Assembly (NCBI GenBank): GCA_031283515.1
Contig: JAITBS010000105.1
Location: forward strand, 1-11,906
Direction: 5' to 3'
DNA: 11,906 nt
Source: Planctomycetaceae bacterium
GTDB lineage: Bacteria > Planctomycetota > Planctomycetia > Pirellulales > Thermoguttaceae
The notes under the pieces were generated by a model, which was not told where the DNA came from, made no database searches, and was given only the letters and a program-made list of their open reading frames with translations. A program made the position numbers and the translations under genes. Below, in pieces: positions 7,345 to 11,906 of the stretch (within the stretch, counting starts at the first letter, position 1; the number at the start of each line of letters is the position of its first letter).

Positions 7345-7971
7345 ATGCGAGAAACTTTTTTCCCGACTCATTCCGGTTCGATGGCAAACTATCACGATTA
7401 TCAGCGTCAACGTTCCATGACACTCGGTGATCTCCTCCTCGAAAACAGGATTATCTTCCTGCAAGGTGAAATCCGAAGTGATAACGCCAACGAACTTGTT
7501 ATGAAATTACTGTATCTTCAGAGTGAAAACCGCCGGAAAGATATTCATTTTTATATCAATTCGCCCGGCGGAAGCGTAACCGCAACATTGGCAATTTACG
7601 ACACCATGCAAATTCTCAGTTGTCCTGTGGCAACTTATTGCGTCGGGCTGGCAGCAAGCGGAGGTTCCATTCTTTTGGCAGGCGGCACAAAAGGAAAACG
7701 TTTTGCGTTACCGCACGCCAAAATTATGATGCACCAACCTTGGGGCGGCGTCGGCGGTCAAGTTACAGATATTGAAATTCAGGCAACGGAAATCTTAAAA
7801 GATCGCGCAATGCTCAACGAAATCCTCGCCTCACACATCGGTAAACCCGTCGAAGAAATCGCCAAAGATACCGACCGCGATTTTTATCTCAACGCCGAAG
7901 AAGCAAAAGCATACGGTGTTGTGGATGATGTTCTCAGAAAGAATGCCATCGAACAGGAAGAATCCACTTGA
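7345..7971 (+). CDS. clpP1: ATP-dependent Clp protease proteolytic subunit, divergent paralogue
   Basis: This 208-residue ClpP serine-peptidase subunit would form barrel rings that degrade proteins fed by a Clp ATPase. The catalytic triad is complete: S105 in the nucleophile elbow LAASGGS, H130 in MMHQP and D179 in DTDRDF. INSPGGSVTA (71-80), which includes the oxyanion-hole glycines, is also intact. It differs from standard ClpP at the elbow, where AASMGA is replaced by AASGGS, and has a Gly-rich WGGVGGQ segment after the His. Together these suggest a distinct subunit type that may form mixed rings with the second ClpP at 8846. The start is uncertain: the ATG at 7345 gives the longest product, but the ATG at 7381 (MANYHDYQRQ...) fits typical N-terminal length too, and neither has a ribosome-binding site. 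No clpX or tig gene is in the window. Confidence 0.92.
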   Translation: MRETFFPTHSGSMANYHDYQRQRSMTLGDLLLENRIIFLQGEIRSDNANELVMKLLYLQSENRRKDIHFYINSPGGSVTATLAIYDTMQILSCPVATYCVGLAASGGSILLAGGTKGKRFALPHAKIMMHQPWGGVGGQVTDIEIQATEILKDRAMLNEILASHIGKPVEEIAKDTDRDFYLNAEEAKAYGVVDDVLRKNAIEQEEST

Positions 7972-7974
7972 CCC

Positions 7975-8000
7975 TTAATATTCAATATCAATATATTTAA
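7975..8000. promoter_or_regulatory. AT-rich imperfect palindrome, possible toxin-antitoxin operator
   Basis: The stretch from TTAATATT to ATATATTTAA, centred on CAATATC, is an imperfect dyad directly after the clpP1 stop and about 40 bases before the antitoxin start. Toxin-antitoxin operons are commonly autoregulated through such sites. The low complexity makes this weak. Confidence 0.25.
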
Positions 8001-8042
8001 TCCTGTTTCAAATATCGGGCAATTTCAAGAAAGATTAAAGTT

Positions 8043-8315
8043 ATGCCAATGTTACGTTATGAAACGTTTGTACCGGATAACGGCTCCATCACATTACCGC
8101 CGGAATTTTGCGGTACAGAAATTGTTGTTGTGAAAAAAGAAACGCTAATACCGGAAAACAATGATCATTGGAAACATCAAAAAACTTTAGAGGAATTGGC
8201 AGAAGAACAAGGAGATAAACATTTTACCAATCCGAATCGTGTTTTTGGTACATTGTCGTTTCTCTGGAGTTCTCCAGAAGAAGTCGAAGAATTTCTCCAA
8301 AAACGTAAAGAATAA
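8043..8315 (+). CDS. Antitoxin of a VapBC-type pair
   Basis: This 90-residue protein sits directly upstream of a PIN-domain toxin and overlaps it by one base (TAATG), the usual antitoxin position. The N-terminus (RYETFVPDNGSITLPPEF, then a short beta-rich EIVVVKKE) resembles AbrB-like swapped-hairpin antitoxins, in which a dimer of this domain binds the operator. The C-terminus (about 55-90; FGTLSFLWSSPEEVEEFLQ) is the part expected to wrap around and block the toxin. The role is inferred mainly from context and the N-terminal pattern. There is no strong ribosome-binding site, only an A-rich AAAG just before the ATG. Confidence 0.7.
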   Translation: MPMLRYETFVPDNGSITLPPEFCGTEIVVVKKETLIPENNDHWKHQKTLEELAEEQGDKHFTNPNRVFGTLSFLWSSPEEVEEFLQKRKE

Positions 8316-8740
8316 TGATTTTGATTGATCAGGAAGAACTATTACTGGATACAAATATTGTTACTTATATTTCCAGCCATACCAGTTGGAAAAATGAATA
8401 TCTTCCAATTTTATTTGGTAAATCACTATGTATCGGTTTTATGACGGTGGCGGAACTTTTAGAATCCGCCTACCACCGACAGGTGAATATAAAAAATATT
8501 CAGCGATTGAAAGAAGAATTGTCCATTGACTATAAAATACTCCCATTTTCCGAAGAGATATGCGATATATTTGCACAAATTCGTTACGAACGCCGTAATC
8601 GTCCGATTTCCGTTCCCGATGCGTTGATTGCGGCAACAGCCTTGGCGTATAAATTGCCGCTTGTTACGCATAATAAAAAAGATTTTGATAATATTTCCGG
8701 TTTGGAAATTATCACAAAGTATGTTGTTTCGTTTATTTAA
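8315..8740 (+). CDS. vapC: PIN-domain ribonuclease toxin (VapC family)
   Basis: The 141-residue product has all four acidic residues of the PIN-domain metal site: D12 in LLDTNIV, E47 in TVAELLES, D102 in VPDALIAATAL and D123 in THNKKDFD. Known VapC toxins are Mg-dependent endoribonucleases that cut tRNA or rRNA when released from their antitoxin. The start overlaps the stop of the antitoxin gene by one base, so the two are probably translationally coupled. There is no truncation, so the module looks intact. Its unusual trait is position: it lies between two clpP genes, whose product could set antitoxin turnover. The RNA target cannot be read from sequence. Confidence 0.88.
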   Translation: MILIDQEELLLDTNIVTYISSHTSWKNEYLPILFGKSLCIGFMTVAELLESAYHRQVNIKNIQRLKEELSIDYKILPFSEEICDIFAQIRYERRNRPISVPDALIAATALAYKLPLVTHNKKDFDNISGLEIITKYVVSFI

Positions 8741-8845
8741 CTTAATTTAATTTTAACAATTGTTTAACACTGTATGACTGTCGAGCAGTATCATTGATAT
8801 CATTGATGCGGTGATAAACATTATTATTTACGAATTGTCAAAAAG

Positions 8846-9433
8846 ATGCCTTTAATACCTTATGTTATTGAAAAGAGCGGACGCGAAGAGCGTGCGATGG
8901 ATATTTACAGCCGGCTTTTGAAAGACCGGATCATTTTTCTCGGAACTCAAGTTACCGACGAAGTTGCCAATGCAATTGTTGCGCAACTTTTATTTTTACA
9001 CTCGGATGATTCGGCGGCGGATATTCATTTGTACATTAATTCGCCCGGCGGAAGTGTTACAGCCGGATTGGCGATTTATGATACAATGCAGTACATTAAT
9101 TGTCCTGTTGCCACTTATTGTATTGGTCAGGCGGCTTCGATGGGAGCATTGCTTCTTACGGCGGGAACGAAAGGGAAACGTTTTGCGTTACCGAATGCCC
9201 GGATTATGATTCACCAGCCGCACGGCGGAATGGAAGGGACGGCAGAAGAAATTATGATTCACGCCCGCGAATTTGCTAATATCAAAGAACGTCTCAACAA
9301 AATTCTCATCAAACACACCGGACATGATCTTGCTAAAATTGAAAAAGATACAGATCGTGATCGATTTATGTCCGCTGATGAAGCAAAAGATTACGGATTG
9401 ATTGATCAGGTGATTGAAAAAATTGTGAAATAA
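8846..9433 (+). CDS. clpP2: ATP-dependent Clp protease proteolytic subunit, canonical type
   Basis: This 195-residue ClpP begins with the classic MPLIPYVIE and has the canonical nucleophile elbow GQAASMGA (S98), H123 in MIHQP and D172 in DTDRDRF, so the triad is complete. INSPGGSVTA is at 64-73. The N-terminal segment YSRLLKDRIIFLG (21-33) is the usual hydrophobic axial-loop region. It is closer to standard bacterial ClpP than the copy at 7345 and probably supplies the main proteolytic ring, alone or mixed with that copy. The start is set by family agreement, since the ribosome-binding site is poor. The 105-base gap to the toxin gene contains a tandem ATCATTGAT ATCATTGAT, so it may have its own promoter there. 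Confidence 0.95.
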   Translation: MPLIPYVIEKSGREERAMDIYSRLLKDRIIFLGTQVTDEVANAIVAQLLFLHSDDSAADIHLYINSPGGSVTAGLAIYDTMQYINCPVATYCIGQAASMGALLLTAGTKGKRFALPNARIMIHQPHGGMEGTAEEIMIHAREFANIKERLNKILIKHTGHDLAKIEKDTDRDRFMSADEAKDYGLIDQVIEKIVK

Positions 9434-9473
9434 TGGAAATAACGATTTTATTTTCCGTAACTATTTTTTGTTT

Positions 9474-9642
9474 TTACCACAGAGGACGCAGGGAGTACAG
9501 AGAGGAATTTTTTGAACATAAAATACACAGAAATTTTGTTTCTTTTTCCTATTCCGAATAAATAAGAATGTGATTATTAACTAAATGGAAAAATATTACA
9601 AAAAATACTTTCTCAGTGACTTCTATGTTCTCTGTGGTTAAT
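9474..9642. repeat. Dispersed-type inverted repeat (ACCACAGAG family)
   Basis: The left end TTACCACAGAGGACGCAGGG (9474 onward, then AGTACAGAGAGG) is roughly mirrored on the other strand at the right end (9611-9642), which reads TTAACCACAGAGAACATAGA and then AGTCACTGAGAAAG. The units have a 9-10 base rhythm of ACAGAG. Such ACCACAGAG repeats are scattered in intergenic DNA of many bacteria. No gene lies inside. It separates the clpP gene from the lipoprotein gene. Confidence 0.55.
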
Positions 9643-9661
9643 AAAAAAAGCGGACAGTTAC

Positions 9662-9666
9662 AAGGA
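9662..9666 (+). promoter_or_regulatory. Ribosome-binding site of the lipoprotein gene
   Basis: AAGGA lies ten bases before the ATG at 9677. The in-frame GTG at 9668 is too close to this site to use it, so the ATG, which also gives a normal signal peptide, is preferred. Confidence 0.5.
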
Positions 9667-9676
9667 TGTGCTGGAT

Positions 9677-10129
9677 ATGAAAACGTATTTATTGAGATTC
9701 CTAATGATACATTTTGGTGTATTGATTTTTACATTGGGCTGTACGAGTCAATATCAGTACCAGATGGAACAATCCTTATTACTTCAGGAAAATCAACGGC
9801 TTGAGAATGCGTTGTACGTAACTCATACGCAACTTGTTGATTTGAAACGGGAAAATGAAATGCTTCGCGGTACGAAACAATCGGAAAGTGATTTTACGTT
9901 ACCGAAACAACCGTTGGCACGTCCGAAACGAATTTCATCACCGGTTGAGAATGACGAGGAAGCACCGCCGTTTGTGCCGCCTGAAATTATCATTCCTAAA
10001 GATACACCGGGTTCTGAGACGATTCCTGATTCTCTTAAAAGTTCCCAGTTAGTGTTTCCGGAAGTATTACCCAAAATGGTTTTAGATTCCGAAGATAAAT
10101 CGCTGCCGACATGGTCGCCGATTCGTTAA
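9677..10129 (+). CDS. Small coiled-coil lipoprotein
   Basis: The 150-residue product starts with a lipoprotein signal peptide: K2, a hydrophobic stretch at 4-20 and a lipobox TLGC with the modified cysteine at C22. Residues about 30-65 form a likely coiled coil (LLLQENQRLENALYVTHTQL, then a QLVDLKRENEMLRG-like run), and the rest is Pro-rich and acidic without predicted fold. Anchoring in a membrane facing the periplasm is likely. The family was not recognised. It precedes the HI0074-like gene by 34 bases, a gap containing a run of ten Ts, so co-transcription is possible but function is not implied. Confidence 0.65.
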   Translation: MKTYLLRFLMIHFGVLIFTLGCTSQYQYQMEQSLLLQENQRLENALYVTHTQLVDLKRENEMLRGTKQSESDFTLPKQPLARPKRISSPVENDEEAPPFVPPEIIIPKDTPGSETIPDSLKSSQLVFPEVLPKMVLDSEDKSLPTWSPIR

Positions 10130-10163
10130 TGTTCCAATTATTTTTTTTTTCAAGGAGGAAACA

Positions 10164-10598
10164 ATGAAACAACGAAATTCCGATAAACTTCAACATGCGA
10201 TACAATCGTTGGAAAATGCGATTAAGTATTCACGTTCTTCTGAATTTCAGGGATTGGATATTGAGTTCAAAAATGTTCTGATTTCGGCGGTGGTGCAGAA
10301 TTTCAGTTTAACATTTCGGGTTTGCATTCAGATGATCAGGAATCAGCTGGCTGACCGGATGGACGCGGCGGAAATAGAACATCTTGAGCCGAATGATTTA
10401 TTACATCTGGCAATGAAGGAAGAACTGATTTCAAATTTGAATCAATGGCTGGAATATCTCAATTGTGAACATCTTTCGCAATCAAGCAGTATAGCGGTTC
10501 GGACATTTGAGAAGGCTGCTGTTTTTCTGAAAGACGCGGAAGAATTGCTCCGAACTTGTAGTAAACGAAACAATAACGAACGCAGAAAAGCCGCATGA
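10164..10598 (+). CDS. HI0074-like (HEPN-fold) nucleotidyltransferase-substrate-binding family protein, orphan
   Basis: The 144-residue, all-helical product matches the HI0074/TIGR01987 layout: an N-terminal helix LQHAIQSLENAIKY (9-22), the hallmark VVQNFSLTFRVCIQMIRNQL (43-62) that aligns with the family's IQ-FE-TFELAWK helix, an LxxLA-KEELI-NLNQW segment (79-95), and a C-terminal helix (110-130). Normally this protein pairs with a small MNT nucleotidyltransferase as a HEPN/MNT toxin-antitoxin-like module, but no such gene is adjacent. The RN-x-x-SH signature of the family is degraded here to LNCEH (99-103), so the HEPN RNase motif R-x(4-6)-H is not present. An excellent AAGGAGG site (10152-10158) precedes the ATG. 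Its stop overlaps the acetyltransferase start by four bases. Confidence 0.72.
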   Translation: MKQRNSDKLQHAIQSLENAIKYSRSSEFQGLDIEFKNVLISAVVQNFSLTFRVCIQMIRNQLADRMDAAEIEHLEPNDLLHLAMKEELISNLNQWLEYLNCEHLSQSSSIAVRTFEKAAVFLKDAEELLRTCSKRNNNERRKAA

Positions 10599-11104
10599 TC
10601 AATTATCGTCGCGCTAATTTTTCGGATATTGAAACGTTGGTTGAATTTCGGTTTCGATTTATCCGTCATTACCAACCGGATCGGGTTGCGGAACTTGACG
10701 CGGAAATCGAAACGGGAATTAGGGAATATTATACCGAAACAATTCCGACCGGCGAATGTATTCATTGGCTGGCGGAATCCGAAAACCAAACAATCGGCGG
10801 CGGTGCTTTATCGATACGGAGTTACGCGCCGGGGTTACTGTTGCGCAACGGAAAGTCGGCGTATATTTTCAACATTTATACCGAATCCGGTTTTCGTAAA
10901 CAAGGTATTGCGTCAGAAGTTGTGCGCCGTTTGATTGCCGACGCCAAACAACACGGTGTAACAAGATTGGAATTACACGCAACAGAAATGGGTTGCCCTG
11001 TGTACGAAAAACTCGGTTTTCGTCAACCCGATCAAAAATACTTGGAATATTTCGTTGCAACAAATAATACTGATTCAAAAAATGAGATAATAACAAGACA
11101 ATAA
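10595..11104 (+). CDS. GNAT-family N-acetyltransferase
   Basis: The 169-residue product is a Gcn5-related acetyltransferase. The N-terminal YRRANFSDIETLVEFR is typical of the fold; motif A runs through AYIFNIYTESGFRKQGIAS (89-107), with the acetyl-CoA pyrophosphate loop R101-K-Q-G-I-A106; motif B-like PVYEKLGF is at 135-142. The acceptor cannot be named; it may be a small molecule, a protein or an aminoacyl-tRNA. The ATG overlaps the upstream TGA (ATGA), so expression is coupled to the HI0074-like protein. GNAT enzymes can act as toxins, resistance proteins or maturation enzymes, and none of these is indicated over another. Confidence 0.88.
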   Translation: MINYRRANFSDIETLVEFRFRFIRHYQPDRVAELDAEIETGIREYYTETIPTGECIHWLAESENQTIGGGALSIRSYAPGLLLRNGKSAYIFNIYTESGFRKQGIASEVVRRLIADAKQHGVTRLELHATEMGCPVYEKLGFRQPDQKYLEYFVATNNTDSKNEIITRQ

Positions 11105-11233
11105 AAGGTAACGCTTTGCCTATTGCGTGTCAATTTAATAACAGATATTTTCGAAGGGCATACCGATTGGAGTCAATATTACCAAAAATATGGGATACTC
11201 AGAAAATTCGTTACACTTTCCGGTTTGGAATAA
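11105..11233 (+). pseudogene. Coding-like remnant in frame with the acetyltransferase
   Basis: After the acetyltransferase stop the same frame stays open for 42 codons to a TAA at 11231-11233, ending three bases before the next ATG. From about codon 12 it reads like protein: ITDIFEGHTDWSQYYQKYGI followed by LRKFVTLSGLE. It has no ATG in frame; a TTG at 11123 is the only usual alternative start, without a clear ribosome-binding site. It may be the 3' end of a decayed gene. The family was not recognised. Confidence 0.35.
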
Positions 11234-11236
11234 ATC

Positions 11237-11542
11237 ATGCTAACAAGTAATTTATCTTCCCATCAACATCCTCGTATTCGTTCCGTTTCTGTTACGGACG
11301 GATATTGTTTACACGTTGAATTTATTAACGGAATCCGAAAAGACTACAATCTCAAACGTTGGATTGCTCACCCTGCGTTTGCGTTACTTTTCCGTCATCC
11401 GGCGTTTATCAAATCGGTTTGTATTGATTCCGGCGGTTACGGAATTTCATGGAACGATAATATTGATCTTGATGCGGAAGAAATTTGGTATAATGGAACC
11501 AATCCTGAAAATGAATCTTCCAACACAACCGCGTGTCAATAA
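11237..11542 (+). CDS. DUF2442-family protein
   Basis: This 101-residue protein matches the DUF2442 pattern: a beta strand ending in LHVEFINGIRKDYNL (25-39), an FALLF-HPAFIKSV segment (48-61), then GGYGISWNDNIDLDAEEIWY (67-86), which has the family's G-x-x-W-x-x-x-IDL-E-LY-like signature. The function is unknown. In other genomes DUF2442 genes often sit beside DUF4160 genes, possibly as a two-gene module, but here no intact partner is visible and only a short coding-like remnant precedes it. The start has no strong ribosome-binding site. Confidence 0.8.
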   Translation: MLTSNLSSHQHPRIRSVSVTDGYCLHVEFINGIRKDYNLKRWIAHPAFALLFRHPAFIKSVCIDSGGYGISWNDNIDLDAEEIWYNGTNPENESSNTTACQ

Positions 11543-11707
11543 ATAGTTACAATATTATGACCGTTTTCAAATTACATGGAAAAGAGAGCAGATTTATAAA
11601 AGATATAAAAAGAGATATTGGTGTTCTATAACGATTCAAACAAATATTTCACCGAAATATTACAAAAAAGTTAAAAAAGTGTTTTAAACACGAACAACAC
11701 TAAATTT

Positions 11708-11747
11708 CACGAACGACACGAAAAATATAATTTTCGTGTCGTTCGTG
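11708..11747. repeat. 17-bp perfect hairpin of CACGAACGACACGAAAA units
   Basis: CACGAACGACACGAAAA at 11708-11724 pairs exactly with 11731-11747 across a six-base loop ATATAA. A further degenerate unit, AACACGAACAACAC, lies just upstream at about 11688-11701. It stands between the DUF2442 gene and the convergent partial gene, so it could end transcripts from both sides, but there is no proper T-run and the wording resembles dispersed CACGAA-type intergenic repeats. Confidence 0.7.
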
Positions 11748-11759
11748 TTAAAAAATCTG

Positions 11760-11906
11760 CTACGCAATAGCATTCAAAATCTCATCATCAACGAGGTTAA
11801 AATCATAATTCGCCCAAAAGGCATCAAGTGATTGGGCTTGTGCTGTTGTTGGTTTCTGAACAACATACGGAGCCGACCATGTCCAAATTGTACGCCCTTG
11901 ACTATC
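11760..11906 (-). CDS. 3' end of a leftward gene (partial)
   Basis: The minus strand holds an open frame from the window edge to a TAG at 11762-11760, encoding the last 48 residues of a protein, starting DSQGRTIWTWSAPYVV and ending NLVDDEILNAIA. Balanced residue composition and lack of stops support coding. The C-terminus after QSLDAFWANYDF is acidic. The family was not recognised; a large secreted or surface protein is a guess only. It is convergent with the DUF2442 gene. Confidence 0.6.
   Translation of the reverse strand, partial: DSQGRTIWTWSAPYVVQKPTTAQAQSLDAFWANYDFNLVDDEILNAIA

Noticed and set aside
8790..8815. Tandem ATCATTGAT ATCATTGAT as an operator for clpP2
   Set aside because: Two adjacent 9-base copies in AT-rich DNA are suggestive but insufficient to call a binding site.
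9616..9804. 62-codon frame overlapping the lipoprotein start
   Set aside because: It begins in a dispersed repeat and overlaps the lipoprotein gene, which has a signal peptide, lipobox and ribosome-binding site.

Overview
The window is AT-rich and carries about ten recognisable protein genes plus several repeat-bearing gaps. The best guess for the source is a low-GC Planctomycetota lineage, perhaps an animal- or gut-associated relative of the Pirellulales. This is inference from gene content: two different clpP genes close together, a large membrane-anchored prenyltransferase/squalene-oxidase-repeat protein, a class IIB fructose-bisphosphate aldolase, and many starts without a clear Shine-Dalgarno site. 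No rRNA, tRNA, CRISPR array or intact transposase gene was seen.

Left part (1-4176). A gap with an inverted repeat precedes an HD-domain phosphohydrolase of the SAMHD1/dGTPase-like type. A second gap holds an 85-bp hairpin element. A small zincin-type metalloprotease follows, then fructose-bisphosphate aldolase with its own strong promoter and ribosome-binding site. A strong hairpin closes the aldolase transcript where it meets a convergent gene.

Middle (4177-7344). A leftward 598-residue protein has a proline-rich N-terminus, one membrane helix and a C-terminal alpha/alpha-barrel-like domain. A palindromic repeat of the same family as the 85-bp hairpin lies directly upstream of its start codon. 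Beyond it, about 1.3 kb is mostly non-coding or decayed, with one possible small leftward gene.

Right part (7345-11906). Two catalytically complete ClpP subunits flank a one-base-overlapping antitoxin/PIN-toxin (VapBC-type) pair. Next come a small coiled-coil lipoprotein, an orphan HI0074-like (HEPN-fold) protein translationally coupled to a GNAT acetyltransferase, a coding-looking remnant, a DUF2442 protein, a long perfect hairpin, and the 3' end of a leftward gene that leaves the window.

The genes do not form one pathway. The recurring theme is small defence/toxin-antitoxin-like modules (VapBC, HI0074-like plus GNAT, DUF2442) and dispersed palindromic repeats set among housekeeping genes. 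The two points most worth following are the toxin-antitoxin pair lodged between the clpP genes, because Clp proteases are known to degrade antitoxins, and the HI0074-like/GNAT pair, which lacks the nucleotidyltransferase normally paired with this family.
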